Source: Sphingopyxis sp. KK2 (GTDB lineage: Bacteria; Pseudomonadota; Alphaproteobacteria; Sphingomonadales; Sphingomonadaceae). From it: a DNA stretch of 35,931 bases. This document shows positions 19,117-28,512 of this stretch, in pieces. The translations under genes and the position numbers were made by a program. Under the pieces are notes generated by a model, which ran no database searches, was not told the DNA's origin, and saw only the letters and a program-made list of their open reading frames with translations. The stretch covers positions 1 to 35,931 of the forward strand of contig NZ_LYVN01000026.1 of the NCBI RefSeq assembly GCF_001990265.1. Direction: 5' to 3'. Numbering within the stretch: the stretch's first letter is position 1; every line of letters starts with the position of its first letter.

Positions 19117-20514
19117 TCAGAGCTGGTACGCGACCTCGACGTCGCCCCAGCGGCGACCGTTGATCACCACCGGCATATAGACGTTGCGCACCGTGACATA
19201 ATTGGTGCCGTCGCCTTCCTGGCGATAAACCGCCATGAAGAAGGGCGCCTTGCTCTTCTTCGCCGCCTTGTCGGTGTCGTCGAACAGGATGCGACCGTTG
19301 CGGCAATGCGCGGTGTCATGGACGACATCGCCCGTCGGCGCGCGCGAGCAGTCGGTGATATGCGTCGGCAAAAAGCCGTTCATGTCGCCCGCCGAGGACA
19401 TTTTTACCTCGGGATGGTTGCTCACGATATGGTCGAACAGCGGCCGCCAATTCCTGTCGGCCCAGTCGCACAGGCTGGTGCGGAAGCGTTCGGGGTTCGA
19501 CCTCGGAACACGCACATAATCGGTGTCGAACAATTGCTCCATCGACAGCTCGCCCTTGGCGACCGCCAGCTCGGCGATCGCGACAAACTGGTCGCGCACG
19601 CGCGACGCGAGTTCGACCACGGCCGAATCCTTCGGCGACACGCCGGCAGAGATCACCGCGTTGAACATGCGGTTCGACACATTTTCCATCTTCAGGATCG
19701 AATCGCGCGTGCCGTCCAACGTCGCGCTATTGTCGCGGACCGAGGCGACGACGCGGTCGACCGCGTCGCGAACCTTGGCGCCATTGGCATGGACCATCGC
19801 GCTCGACTGCGCGATGCGGTCGCTCTGGTCGTCGAGCAGCGCGACAAGATGCGTCGCGTCATGCAGCGCATCGGTGATCGTCTCGAACTGCGCCTCGGCG
19901 CGGCTCGACTGTTCGACCCCCGACTGGATTTCGGTGACCAGCCCGCCCGCCTCGGCGGCGAGGCTGCCGATGCTGCGGCGGATTTCGTCGGTGGCGCTGC
20001 GCGTGTTCTGCGCCAGCTTCTTCACCTCGGCGGCGACGACGGCAAAGGTGCGCCCGGCATCGCCGGCGCGTTCGGCCTCGATCGCGGCGTTGAGCGCCAG
20101 CATGTTGGTGGTCTTGGCGATCTGTTCGATCGACTGGCTGACCTGCTGCACCTGCGCCATTACCGCGGCGAAATTGGTGACATGCGTGCCCAGCCGCGCG
20201 ACGAGGTCGATGACCGAGCGGAATTCGGTGACCGCCGCATTGACGCGCTCGGCGCCGCTGTCGAGCTGTTCGCACGCACGCGCCGACAGGATTTTCGCTT
20301 CGTCGGTCGAATCGGCGATCTGGCGCTGGTCGGCCTCGAGGCTGACGACGAACTCCTCGAGCCGTCCGAGTTCGGCGATCTGCCGGTCCATCTGGTCGGT
20401 CGAGCGCTTGATCCGCCCCGCGGCCTCGCTGCACCCGACGGCAAGCTCGCCGCAGTCCCCCGCGACCGATTGGTCGAGGATCGGAGCCGCCGGATTTATG
20501 GACTCGAATTTCAT
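19117..20514 (-). CDS. Soluble methyl-accepting chemotaxis-type protein
   Basis: A 465-residue protein with no membrane segment or signal peptide. The central region holds the chemoreceptor signalling hairpin ([21 protein letters not shown] around residue 140, then [19 protein letters not shown]), which docks CheA/CheW. Coiled coils flank it on both sides. The C-terminal 130 or so residues form a separate, probably sensory, domain with conserved-looking [18 protein letters not shown] and [22 protein letters not shown]. So the input domain follows the signalling domain, the reverse of classical receptors. A GTG four codons upstream (20526) is an alternative start. No che or flagellar genes are nearby. 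Confidence 0.88.
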   Translation of the reverse strand: MKFESINPAAPILDQSVAGDCGELAVGCSEAAGRIKRSTDQMDRQIAELGRLEEFVVSLEADQRQIADSTDEAKILSARACEQLDSGAERVNAAVTEFRSVIDLVARLGTHVTNFAAVMAQVQQVSQSIEQIAKTTNMLALNAAIEAERAGDAGRTFAVVAAEVKKLAQNTRSATDEIRRSIGSLAAEAGGLVTEIQSGVEQSSRAEAQFETITDALHDATHLVALLDDQSDRIAQSSAMVHANGAKVRDAVDRVVASVRDNSATLDGTRDSILKMENVSNRMFNAVISAGVSPKDSAVVELASRVRDQFVAIAELAVAKGELSMEQLFDTDYVRVPRSNPERFRTSLCDWADRNWRPLFDHIVSNHPEVKMSSAGDMNGFLPTHITDCSRAPTGDVVHDTAHCRNGRILFDDTDKAAKKSKAPFFMAVYRQEGDGTNYVTVRNVYMPVVINGRRWGDVEVAYQL

Positions 20515-20619
20515 TGCGCCACCCACGTTCGGAATAATCCGCAGGTGATGACCGATAATGGTTAACGCGGGGTCAATGGGAAGCGGGGAGAAGGTCGGCT
20601 TTGGGGTGGAAAGCGGACG

Positions 20620-20844
20620 TCAGTTCTTGGGTGTAGCTCGATCGTTCATTAGCCGCGTTACCTCCGTCACCCGTCCTTCGAGGCCATCGAGAAACGGCTG
20701 GCCGTGCTGCTCCATCCGGTCTGGAGGGTAGTTGCGGATTGCGACGCGATACCGCTCCACTTGGTCCTTCAATTCCGACAGCAGTCTCTCCAATTGAGCG
20801 TCCGAAAGGCTTTCACGTCGATTGTATGCTTTCAACCAGAACAT
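20620..20844 (-). CDS. Possible small protein, 74 aa
   Basis: An open frame beginning MFWLKAYNRRESLSD with a heptad-like helical middle (LLSELKDQVERYRVAIRNYPPDRM). No family is recognised and there is no clear ribosome site, but the amino-acid composition is protein-like, not the arginine/alanine-rich look of spurious frames here, and it sits alone in an otherwise empty 760-base gap. Bases 20845-21030 further along hold nothing I can identify. Confidence 0.4.
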   Translation of the reverse strand: MFWLKAYNRRESLSDAQLERLLSELKDQVERYRVAIRNYPPDRMEQHGQPFLDGLEGRVTEVTRLMNDRATPKN

Positions 20845-21030
20845 GCTTCACAGTCGCCGAAGTCTGCAGTGCGGTCAATGTCCGCTACTCGGTCGTTAGC
20901 GGCCATTTGCGCCAACCCCCATAAAAAACCGCTTTCCTAATAAATCCCGCCATGATCTACCCTGTCGAATGACCCGGCCTCGCAACCCGCCTCCCATTTC
21001 CCAAACCTCCCGACACCCCCGCCTTAACGC

Positions 21031-21132
21031 GACAAAGGAGACATTCCGAACTCGCACGTCCGTATCCTTTGTCTCCTTAGGGCCACAAAGGCCTCACTTT
21101 CGGCGCGTTCATGCGGGGCTTTTGTGGCTTTA
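21031..21132. repeat. Intergenic palindromes, degenerate relative of 714-854
   Basis: Two nested signals are present. AAGGAGACA (21035-21043) pairs with TGTCTCCTT (21070-21078), with an alternative GACAAAGG/CCTTTGTC pairing. Then GCCACAAAGGC (21082-21092) pairs with GCTTTTGTGGC (21118-21128) with one mismatch. The second unit shares the ordered words GCCACAAAG, TTTCGGC, TTCATGCG and TTTGTGGCTT with the repeat at 714-854. Confidence 0.5.
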
Positions 21133-21217
21133 TGCCAGCGACCAATCCGTCGCGCTGACGCCATTCGAGAGTGAAGTTGCGCAGTTTTCCGCCATTTCCC
21201 TTTCCCGACGCCGCACG

Positions 21218-21235
21218 CTTTCCGTTTACGTAAAG
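21218..21235 (+). promoter_or_regulatory. ACGT-type palindromic operator before the VWA gene
   Basis: CTTTCCGTTTACGTAAAG matches the pattern CTT-N-ACGT-NN-ACGT-N-AAG with a single mismatch (C for the A of the first ACGT). It ends 38 bases before the VWA-protein ATG and is the counterpart of the site at 18086-18103. Confidence 0.45.
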
Positions 21236-21273
21236 CAGTTGCGCCCGCCTTCACGACGCGATAGGCCATAGCC

Positions 21274-22452
21274 ATGCTGTTCGGCTTCCTCGAAGAACTC
21301 CGCTCGGCGGGCATCCCCGTGAGCATGAAAGAGCATCTGCTCCTCCTGGAGGCGCTCGACCGCGAGGCGATCGATCGCAGCCCCGAGCAATTCTATTATC
21401 TGTCTCGCGCGATTTACGTGAAGGACGAAGGCCTGCTCGACCGTTTCGACCAGGTGTTCAACAAGGTCTTCAAGGGCCTGCTCACCGACTATGGCCAGAA
21501 CCCGGTCGACGTCCCCGCCGACTGGCTGCGCGCGGTCGCCGAAAAATTCCTGACCCCCGAGGAAATGGCCGCGATCGAATCGCTCGGCGACTGGGACAAG
21601 ATCATGGAGACTCTGAAAGAGCGGCTCGAGGAACAGCAGAAGCGCCACGAGGGCGGCAACAAGTGGATCGGCACCGGCGGCACCTCGCCCTTCGGCAATT
21701 CGGGCTATAATCCCGAGGGCGTGCGGATCGGCGGCGAAAGCAAGCACAAGCGCGCGCTGAAGGTCTGGGAAAAGCGCGAGTTCGCCAATCTCGACAACAC
21801 CAAGGAACTCGGCACCCGCAACATCAAGATCGCGCTGCGCCGCCTCAGGAAATTCGCGCGCGAGGGTGCGGCCGACGAACTCGATATCCCCGGCACGATC
21901 GACGGCACCGCACGCCAGGGTTGGCTCGACATCCAGATGCGTCCCGAGCGGCGCAACGCGGTCAAATTGCTGCTGTTCCTCGACGTCGGTGGCTCGATGG
22001 ATCCGTTCATCAAGCTGTGCGAGGAACTGTTCAGCGCCGCGACGACCGAATTCAAGAATCTCGAATTTTTCTACTTCCACAATTGCCCCTATGAAGGGGT
22101 GTGGAAAGACAATAAGCGCCGCTGGTCCGAACGCCACCAGATGTGGGACATCCTCCACAAATATGGCCATGATTACAAAGTGATCTTCGTCGGCGACGCG
22201 TCGATGAGCGCCTATGAAATCACCCATCCGGGCGGCAGCGTCGAACATTTCAACGAGGAATCGGGCGCGGTCTGGCTCCAGCGCATCACCCATGTCTATC
22301 CCGCCGCGGTGTGGCTGAACCCGGTACCCGAGGCGCATTGGGGCTACACCCAGTCGGTGAAGCTGATCAAACAGCTGATGAACGACCGCATGTACCCGCT
22401 GACACTCGAAGGCCTCGACAAGGCGACGCGCGAGCTGACGCGAAAGCATTGA
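21274..22452 (+). CDS. VWA-domain protein, CoxE-like MoxR partner
   Basis: A 392-residue cytoplasmic protein. The N-terminal half is helical (LRSAGIPVSMKEHLLLLEAL is typical of the family) with a charged coiled coil near 108-126; the C-terminal half is a von Willebrand A fold with a MIDAS motif DVGGS (Asp237, Gly239, Ser241) and a later VGDASMS. Such CoxE/COG3825-type proteins pair with MoxR ATPases to insert metals or assemble complexes. The probable ATPase partner is at 18120. The gene leads a plus-strand run with the Amj and DUF817 genes. The target of the pair is unknown: no CO dehydrogenase or similar enzyme is in the window. Confidence 0.9.
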   Translation: MLFGFLEELRSAGIPVSMKEHLLLLEALDREAIDRSPEQFYYLSRAIYVKDEGLLDRFDQVFNKVFKGLLTDYGQNPVDVPADWLRAVAEKFLTPEEMAAIESLGDWDKIMETLKERLEEQQKRHEGGNKWIGTGGTSPFGNSGYNPEGVRIGGESKHKRALKVWEKREFANLDNTKELGTRNIKIALRRLRKFAREGAADELDIPGTIDGTARQGWLDIQMRPERRNAVKLLLFLDVGGSMDPFIKLCEELFSAATTEFKNLEFFYFHNCPYEGVWKDNKRRWSERHQMWDILHKYGHDYKVIFVGDASMSAYEITHPGGSVEHFNEESGAVWLQRITHVYPAAVWLNPVPEAHWGYTQSVKLIKQLMNDRMYPLTLEGLDKATRELTRKH

Positions 22453-22483
22453 CGTAGCATTTGCTTGGAATAGGGGCGCCCCC

Positions 22484-23290
22484 ATGTTCGACCTCCCCCT
22501 GCTCACGATCCTCCTGCTGACCGGCTTCATTAACCTGATCGGTGCGCTCGCCTATGCCGCGCGCATTGCCGGGGTGCGGACGCGGCGGATCGCGATGTCC
22601 TTCGCGCTGTTCAACATCCTCGTGCTTTTCTCACGCACCTCGAACAGCTTCCTCGGCCCCTTCCTCGCCAAGCGCATCGAAACGCGGATCCATGACGGCA
22701 GCGGCGCCTCGCTGTTCATCGACATGCAGTTCGTGCTCGCCGCCGCCAGCGTCGCGACCTTGGTCGGCATCCTGCTCGTCCCCACTGGCCAGCGCATGTT
22801 CGCCGCCGCGATCGGCTGGTACCAGAACAACCGCTCGACGACGAAGCTCGCGATCAAGGCGGTCAGCCCCAGCGGGCTGCGCACGCTGCGCCAATCGCTC
22901 ACCCTCCCCAGCCTGTCGCATCTCAAGGCATGGAAAATGCCCAAGGGCATCGGCTGGGGTGTACTCATCGCGAACTGCCTCGCGCAATCGCTGCTGGCGG
23001 TCGGCGTCGTCGCCTCGCTCTACGCCGGCTATCTCGCCCCGGAATTCCGCGTCACCGCGTCGCAGCTGTCGGCGCTGATCAACGGTTTCGCGACGATCCT
23101 CCTGTTTGCCTTCATCGACCCGCAGCTCTCGGTGATGACCGACGACGCGGTCGAGGGGAAGGTCGACGAGGCCGATTTCCGCCGCGCGATCACCTTCATC
23201 TCGTTGAGCCGCTTGGCCGGCACGGTGTTGGCGCAGGCATTGCTGCTCCCCGCCGCGATGCTGATCGCCTGGGTCGCGGTGCATGTCTGA
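22484..23290 (+). CDS. amj: Amj-type lipid II flippase (DUF2837)
   Basis: A 268-residue polytopic membrane protein with about six segments. The N-terminal GFINLIGALAYAARIAGVRT and the SRTSNSFLGPFLAKRIE segment are hallmarks of the Amj (YdaH) family, which in Bacillus subtilis can replace MurJ in flipping the peptidoglycan precursor lipid II. The assignment rests on these words and on length. It begins 31 bases after the VWA gene and overlaps the DUF817 gene by eight bases. In a proteobacterium a MurJ homologue elsewhere is expected, so this would be a spare or condition-specific flippase. Confidence 0.85.
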   Translation: MFDLPLLTILLLTGFINLIGALAYAARIAGVRTRRIAMSFALFNILVLFSRTSNSFLGPFLAKRIETRIHDGSGASLFIDMQFVLAAASVATLVGILLVPTGQRMFAAAIGWYQNNRSTTKLAIKAVSPSGLRTLRQSLTLPSLSHLKAWKMPKGIGWGVLIANCLAQSLLAVGVVASLYAGYLAPEFRVTASQLSALINGFATILLFAFIDPQLSVMTDDAVEGKVDEADFRRAITFISLSRLAGTVLAQALLLPAAMLIAWVAVHV

Positions 23291-24143
23291 AGGCGAAGAC
23301 GGTTTGGGGCGGGCGAACAGCCGCTTCCATACGGTCCGCGCCCGCCTCGAGGCGATGGCCGTCGAACCGGGGCCGCGTGGCTGGTTCCTCGAATTCCTCG
23401 TCTTCGGCTTCAAGCAGGGCTGGGCCTGCCTGTTCGGCGGACTGATGCTCGCATTGCTGCTCGGAACGCATCTTTTCTGGCCCGATGGCGCACCGCTCCA
23501 CCGCTATGACGCGATCACCATCGGCGCGGTACTGATCCAGCTCGGCATGCTCGCCTTCCGGCTCGAAACGCCAAGGGAAGCGCTGGTCATCCTGATCTTC
23601 CACATCGTCGGCACGGTGATGGAATTGTTCAAGACCGCCGCCGGATCGTGGCAATATCCCGAGGCGAGCCTGCTCCATATCGGTGCGGTACCGCTCTTCT
23701 CGGGCTTCATGTACGCCGCGGTCGGCAGCTATATCGCCCGCGTCTGGCGCATCTTCGACTTCCGCTATACGGGCTACCCGCCAATCTGGGCGACCTATGC
23801 GCTCGCCGCTGCGATCTACGTCAATTTCTTCGCGCACCACTGGCTGTACGACATCCGCTGGTTCCTGTTCGCGGCGACGGCCCTGCTCTTCTGGCGCTGC
23901 CAGGTGTGGTTCCGCCCGCTGCACGTCCACCGCCGCATGCCGCTGCTGCTCGGCTGGGCCCTCGTCGCGCTGTTCATCTGGTTCGCCGAGAATATCGGCA
24001 CCTTCGCGCGGGCCTGGACCTATCCCAGCCAGGATGACGGCTGGCACATGGTCGGCCTCGAGAAACTCGGCAGCTGGTATCTGCTGATGATCATTTCGTT
24101 CGTGCTCGTCAGCCTGGTGCAGCGGCCGAAGGCGCCCGACTAG
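23283..24143 (+). CDS. DUF817 integral membrane protein
   Basis: A 286-residue protein with about seven or eight membrane segments. The words FKQGWACLFGGLML and MELFKTAAGSWQYPE identify the DUF817 family, whose function is unknown. Conserved charged and aromatic residues sit within or next to membrane segments (HHWLYDIRWF, WFAENIGTFARAWTYP), suggestive of an enzyme or transporter working in the membrane. It starts eight bases inside the end of the Amj gene, so the two are translationally linked, and ends convergently with the M24 peptidase gene with a four-base overlap. Confidence 0.85.
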   Translation: MSEGEDGLGRANSRFHTVRARLEAMAVEPGPRGWFLEFLVFGFKQGWACLFGGLMLALLLGTHLFWPDGAPLHRYDAITIGAVLIQLGMLAFRLETPREALVILIFHIVGTVMELFKTAAGSWQYPEASLLHIGAVPLFSGFMYAAVGSYIARVWRIFDFRYTGYPPIWATYALAAAIYVNFFAHHWLYDIRWFLFAATALLFWRCQVWFRPLHVHRRMPLLLGWALVALFIWFAENIGTFARAWTYPSQDDGWHMVGLEKLGSWYLLMIISFVLVSLVQRPKAPD

Positions 24144-25384
24144 TCGAACGGCCGGTCGATCGACGGCGGCGGTTCGCTGAACCATTTGGGACCGGTGTCG
24201 GTCATGTAAAAACAATCCTCGAGCCGAATCCCGAACTCGCCCGGAATATAGATGCCCGGCTCGTTCGAGAAACACATGCCGGGTGCCAGCTTCGTCGTCT
24301 CGCCGCGCACCAGATTGACCGGCTCGTGCCCGTCAAGCCCGATGCCATGCCCGGTGCGGTGCGATGTGCCCGGCAACTTGTAATCGGGGCCCCAGCCGAG
24401 GCCGGCGTAGTAGGCGCGCACCGCATCGTCGACCGCCCCCGCCGGCGTGCCGAGCTTCGCCGCGGCGAAAGCGACGTCCTGCCCCTTGCGCATCTGGTCC
24501 CACACCTGCCGCTGCCGCACGCTCGCCTTGCCGTAAACGAAGCTGCGCGAAATGTCGGACTGATAGCCGTGGACGGTCGCGCCGCAGTCCATCAGCACGA
24601 CTTCGCCCTCGCGCACCGCCTGCGGCTTGCCCGACCCGTGCGGATAGGCGCTCGCTTCGCCGAGCAGGATCAGTTCGAATTCGCTCCGCCCACCCAGCGC
24701 GACCGTCGCGGCGCGCATGATCGCGCCGATGTCGGCGGGGGCCATCCCGGCCTCGATGCGCGGCGCGGTGTGGCGATAGGCAGCGACGGTGATGTCGTTG
24801 GCGATCTGCATCAGCGCGATTTCGGCAGCTGACTTGTGCATCCGGCACCCGCGCACGACGGGTGCACCATTGACGATCTGCGCCCCGGGCATCGCCTGTT
24901 TAAGGCCGTCGACCGCGAAATAGCGCACCGTCTCCTCGACCGCGATCCGCCCCTTGGCGAATTGCCGCTTCGTCAACCAGGCCGCAACGGCAGCGAGGGG
25001 ATTCTCGTCCTCGTTCCAGGTCAGGATTTCGGCGTCGACCGACAGGCTCTCGCGCACCGACGGTTCCTCGAAGAAGGGCGTAACGACCGCGATCTCGCCG
25101 TCCCGCGTCAGCACCGCGGCAGTCAGCCGCTCGCTGCGCCACCACTCGACCCCGGTGAAATACACGAGGCTCGATCCCGGTTCGATCAGCAGTGCCCGGA
25201 TATTCTGCGCGCGCATCAGCTCGGCCGCCTTGGCGATCCGCGCCTTGCGCTCGTTCTTGCTGATCGGCACCGCCTTCGCCGCCAGATCGGGGAGCTTGGC
25301 CGTGTCCGCTGCGAACGCCGTCAGCGGCAAGCCCGCCGCCAGCCCGCCGAGCACCGCCGTTCCCAGAAAATGCCGCCGCTGCAT
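24140..25384 (-). CDS. Tat-exported M24 (Xaa-Pro type) metallopeptidase
   Basis: A 414-residue protein. The N-terminus MQRRHFLGTAVLGG...AFAA is a twin-arginine signal, so it is exported folded. The C-terminal pita-bread domain has all five metal ligands of the M24 family: Asp266 (LMDCGA), Asp277 (SDISRS), His346 (TGHGIG), Glu375 (NEPG) and Glu389 (RLED). The N-terminal creatinase-like domain spans about residues 45-180. It should act as a periplasmic aminopeptidase for Xaa-Pro or related substrates. The ATG at 25384 is preferred because GAGGGGGA precedes it; an ATG at 25399 would overlap the namZ stop. Folded export fits metal loading in the cytoplasm. Confidence 0.92.
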   Translation of the reverse strand: MQRRHFLGTAVLGGLAAGLPLTAFAADTAKLPDLAAKAVPISKNERKARIAKAAELMRAQNIRALLIEPGSSLVYFTGVEWWRSERLTAAVLTRDGEIAVVTPFFEEPSVRESLSVDAEILTWNEDENPLAAVAAWLTKRQFAKGRIAVEETVRYFAVDGLKQAMPGAQIVNGAPVVRGCRMHKSAAEIALMQIANDITVAAYRHTAPRIEAGMAPADIGAIMRAATVALGGRSEFELILLGEASAYPHGSGKPQAVREGEVVLMDCGATVHGYQSDISRSFVYGKASVRQRQVWDQMRKGQDVAFAAAKLGTPAGAVDDAVRAYYAGLGWGPDYKLPGTSHRTGHGIGLDGHEPVNLVRGETTKLAPGMCFSNEPGIYIPGEFGIRLEDCFYMTDTGPKWFSEPPPSIDRPFD

Positions 25385-25395
25385 CGTCGTCCCCC

Positions 25396-26604
25396 TCATC
25401 GATAGATCAGCAGGTCGGCGATCCCGTCGCGCCACGCCGCCTCGTCGGGTCCGGCAAGCGCATCGAGATCGCCCGCTGCGGCGCCCGCATCGTCGACCCA
25501 TTCGCGCAAGCCAGTGCCGCCGTTGATCACGTCGATCGCGAGCACATCGTCGGTGTACTCGTACTTGAAATCCGTACCGCGCCAGATCGGATAATCGGGA
25601 TACAGCGAACGGATAGCCTTGAACCCCAGCGCCTGCACGCGCCACGGCCGGAACACCGAATGGTCGTACCAGCCGCCCTCGGCATGGATGAACACGCCGT
25701 TGTTGAGCGTCTTCATATGCTTGTGAAATGTCGGCTCGAACCAGATGTCGCGCAGCTTGCATCCTGCCAGCCATTCGGGCGCGAGCCGCTGCATTTCGGC
25801 GATCACCGCCTTGGCGTCGATGTCGGGCGCGCCGAAGAGTTCGAGCGGCCGGGTCGTACCGCGCCCCTCGCTCAAGGTCGCGCCCTCGACCATCACCGTC
25901 CCCGCATAAGCCCGCGCCATGTTGAGGTTCGCGGCATTGGGGCTGGGGTTGATCCAGACGCGCTCGCCGGGCCAGCCGAAGCCGGGGCCGTCGGGTTGCC
26001 AGCCGTCCATTTCGATCACGCGGTAATTGACGTCGAGGTTGAAGTGGCGGATGAACCAGCGCCCCATCTCGCCCATCGTCAGCCCGTGGCGCATCACCAT
26101 CGGGCCCGCACCGACGAAGCTTTCCCATCCCGCTTGCAGCAAGGTCCCCTCGACCGGACGTCCTGCGGGATTGGGCCGGTCGAGCACCCAAACCGCCTTG
26201 CCATGTTCGGCGGCGGCTTCGAGGATGTAGAGCAGGGTCGTCACATAGGTGTAGATGCGGCAACCGAGGTCCTGAAGGTCGACCAGCATCACGTCGAAGG
26301 TGTGCATCGACTGGCCGCTCGGCCGCCGCACCTCGCCATAGAGGCTGAACACCGGCATGCCGTAGGTCGGATCGGTGAAGTCGGGTGACTCCATCATATT
26401 GTCCTGCAAGTCGCCGCGCACGCCATGCTGTGGCCCGAACACCGCAGTGACATTGATCCCGGCGGCGACCAGCGCGTCGAGGCTGTGGTCGAGGTCGGCG
26501 GTCACCGAGGCGGGGTGCGCGAGCAGCGCAACGCGCTGGCCCTCGAGCGGTTTGCGAAGCGCGGGGTCGGCGAGCAGGCGGTCGATGCCGAAGTGGACTG
26601 TCAT
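25396..26604 (-). CDS. namZ: NamZ-type exo-beta-N-acetylmuramidase (DUF1343)
   Basis: A 402-residue protein of the DUF1343 family, renamed NamZ (GH171) after the Bacillus enzyme that removes terminal N-acetylmuramic acid from peptidoglycan fragments. Recognisable words include FGPQHGVRGDLQDNM, DLQDLGCRIYTYV, WVLDRPNPAGRPVEG and ERVWINPSPNAANLNMARAYAG (given in part). There is no signal peptide, so it is probably cytoplasmic and would act on recycled muropeptide sugars rather than intact wall; that is inference. The ATG at 26604 overlaps the stop of the DOMON-like gene (ATGA); the open frame upstream of it is non-conserved. Confidence 0.9.
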   Translation of the reverse strand: MTVHFGIDRLLADPALRKPLEGQRVALLAHPASVTADLDHSLDALVAAGINVTAVFGPQHGVRGDLQDNMMESPDFTDPTYGMPVFSLYGEVRRPSGQSMHTFDVMLVDLQDLGCRIYTYVTTLLYILEAAAEHGKAVWVLDRPNPAGRPVEGTLLQAGWESFVGAGPMVMRHGLTMGEMGRWFIRHFNLDVNYRVIEMDGWQPDGPGFGWPGERVWINPSPNAANLNMARAYAGTVMVEGATLSEGRGTTRPLELFGAPDIDAKAVIAEMQRLAPEWLAGCKLRDIWFEPTFHKHMKTLNNGVFIHAEGGWYDHSVFRPWRVQALGFKAIRSLYPDYPIWRGTDFKYEYTDDVLAIDVINGGTGLREWVDDAGAAAGDLDALAGPDEAAWRDGIADLLIYR

Positions 26605-27131
26605 GCCGCGGGGGGTGCCCCAAGCGTCAGCGCAAAGCAATCGGGATGATGGAAGTCGGGCTTGCCGGGCGGGTGGGTGAGCGCCCAATAGGATTTGGTA
26701 CCGTTGGTTTCCTCGATCACGACCGACAGGCCAAGCTGCCAGTCGGCCTCCTGCAGGTCGGGCTCGCCCGAAAAGTCGAACAGCGCCTGAACGATACCGC
26801 CGACACGATCGAAATTGGGCACAACATCCGCCACGCGCATCCCGGTGCGATAATCGTCGAAATGATACGACGCCCAGGCAGTCGAGGGCGACAGGTTGAA
26901 TTCCAGATAGTCGGGGCGCCCCGCTGGCTTAAGGAAAGCCTCGCAGCAGGTCGTCTGCCACAGCCCGTCGGTTCGCCCGAGCGTGCGGCGCGGCGGCGGC
27001 AGGACGATCTTGTCCATCTCGCCATCGATGATGAAGCGCAGGTACAGCGATCCCGGCTGGCTGCGGACCGCGTCGACCGAAATGAGCAAGTCAGCAGAAC
27101 AGGGCGTATCGGGGTGGCAAGTGAGCAGCAT
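26601..27131 (-). CDS. DOMON-like domain protein
   Basis: A 176-residue protein of the alphaproteobacterial DOMON-like family, shown by [13 protein letters not shown] and [24 protein letters not shown] split across about residues 56-98. DOMON folds are beta-sandwiches that bind sugars or haem, and this one lacks the haem-ligand pattern I would expect and has no signal peptide. Function is unknown. It heads a three-gene minus-strand unit with namZ and the M24 peptidase, the first two joined by ATGA. A carbohydrate-binding role would fit the NamZ neighbour, but this is only context. Confidence 0.82.
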   Translation of the reverse strand: MLLTCHPDTPCSADLLISVDAVRSQPGSLYLRFIIDGEMDKIVLPPPRRTLGRTDGLWQTTCCEAFLKPAGRPDYLEFNLSPSTAWASYHFDDYRTGMRVADVVPNFDRVGGIVQALFDFSGEPDLQEADWQLGLSVVIEETNGTKSYWALTHPPGKPDFHHPDCFALTLGAPPAA

Positions 27132-27213
27132 TTGCTTGTTCCTACGTCAATCGCGCGAACGCGGGAATGACGGGTTTGAGGAATTTCGCGGTCATGCTAA
27201 GCGCCCGCGCGCT

Positions 27214-28437
27214 ATGACCTACAAATCCGATCTCCTGCGCGTGCTCGACGAGCGCGGCTATATCCATCAGACGACCGATGCCGAGGGACTCGACGCCCTC
27301 GCCGCGCAGCAGATCATTCCCGCCTATATCGGTTTCGACGCCACCGCGCCGAGCCTGCATGTCGGCAGCCTCGTCCAGATCATGATGCTGCGCCGCCTGC
27401 AGCAGACGGGGCACAAGCCGATCGTGCTGATGGGCGGCGGCACCACGCGCATCGGCGACCCGACCGGGCGCGACGAGAGCCGCAAGATGCTGTCGGACGA
27501 GACGATCGCGAGCAACATCGCGTCGATCTTCAGCATCTTCGAGCAGTTCCTGCACTTCGGCGACGGGCCGACCGATGCGGTGATGGTCGACAATCAGGAC
27601 TGGCTCGGCAAGCTCGGTTACATCGAGCTGCTGCAGGAAGTCGGCACCCACTTCACGATCAACCGCATGATGACCTTCGATTCGGTCAAGCTGCGGCTCG
27701 AGCGCGAGCAGCCGATGACCTTCCTCGAATTCAACTACATGATCCTGCAGGGCTATGATTTCCGCCACCTGTCGAAGCAAATGGGCGTGCGGTTGCAGAT
27801 GGGCGGATCGGACCAGTGGGGCAATATCGTCAACGGCATGGAGCTTGGTCGCCGCATGGACGGCGCCGATCTGTTCGGGCTGACGACCCCGCTGCTGACC
27901 ACCGCCGCGGGCACCAAAATGGGCAAGACCGCCGCCGGGGCGGTCTGGCTTAATCCCGCTCAACTGTCCCATTTTGATTACTGGCAGTTCTGGCGCAACA
28001 GCGACGACCGCGACGTCGGGCGGTTCCTGAAGCTGTTCACCGACCTGCCGCTCGCCGAGATCGAACGCCTCGAAAAGCTCGAAGGCGCCGAGATCAACGA
28101 AGCGAAGAAGATCCTCGCCGATGCCGCGACCGCGCTGTGCCGCGGCGAGGAAGCCGCGCGGACGGCGGCTGAAACTGCCGCACAAACCTTTGAAAAGGGC
28201 CAGATCGGTGGTGATTTGCCGCAGGTTGCGGCGCCCGCCGAAGGCCTGCGCATCCTCGACGCGCTGCGCGAACTCGGTTTCGCGGCGTCGAACAAGGAAG
28301 CGCGGCGCAAGCTCGAAGAGGGTGCGGTCAAGGTCGACGGCGCGGTGATCCGCGACCCGAACCATGTCATTTCGCCCACCGGCGAGCCCGTTCCGGTCAG
28401 CCTCGGCGCCAAGAAGCATGGGCTCGTGACCGGCTGA
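27214..28437 (+). CDS. tyrS: Tyrosyl-tRNA synthetase
   Basis: A 407-residue class I aminoacyl-tRNA synthetase. The HIGH-type motif is HVGS (49-52) within [13 protein letters not shown], the tyrosine-pocket region includes [12 protein letters not shown], and the KMSKS loop is KMGKT (235-239), the form common in TyrRS. The C-terminal S4 RNA-binding domain ([14 protein letters not shown] region) is complete. The ATG at 27214 gives [16 protein letters not shown], the standard start; the frame is open for 77 codons upstream but those lie antisense to the DOMON-like gene. No T-box or other leader is visible in the 82-base divergent gap. Confidence 0.97.
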   Translation: MTYKSDLLRVLDERGYIHQTTDAEGLDALAAQQIIPAYIGFDATAPSLHVGSLVQIMMLRRLQQTGHKPIVLMGGGTTRIGDPTGRDESRKMLSDETIASNIASIFSIFEQFLHFGDGPTDAVMVDNQDWLGKLGYIELLQEVGTHFTINRMMTFDSVKLRLEREQPMTFLEFNYMILQGYDFRHLSKQMGVRLQMGGSDQWGNIVNGMELGRRMDGADLFGLTTPLLTTAAGTKMGKTAAGAVWLNPAQLSHFDYWQFWRNSDDRDVGRFLKLFTDLPLAEIERLEKLEGAEINEAKKILADAATALCRGEEAARTAAETAAQTFEKGQIGGDLPQVAAPAEGLRILDALRELGFAASNKEARRKLEEGAVKVDGAVIRDPNHVISPTGEPVPVSLGAKKHGLVTG

Positions 28438-28512
28438 CCCCTTGCCGCAGCGTTTACCTCTTCTTAGCGGAATCTGTCTGATGCTCCCGGCCTGACCAGC
28501 AAAGGCATTGCT

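Noticed and set aside
24140-26623. A single 827-codon frame suggesting a fusion upstream of the M24 peptidase.
   Set aside because: The upstream half is a shifted reading of namZ. The Tat signal beginning at 25384 with its own ribosome site shows the real start.
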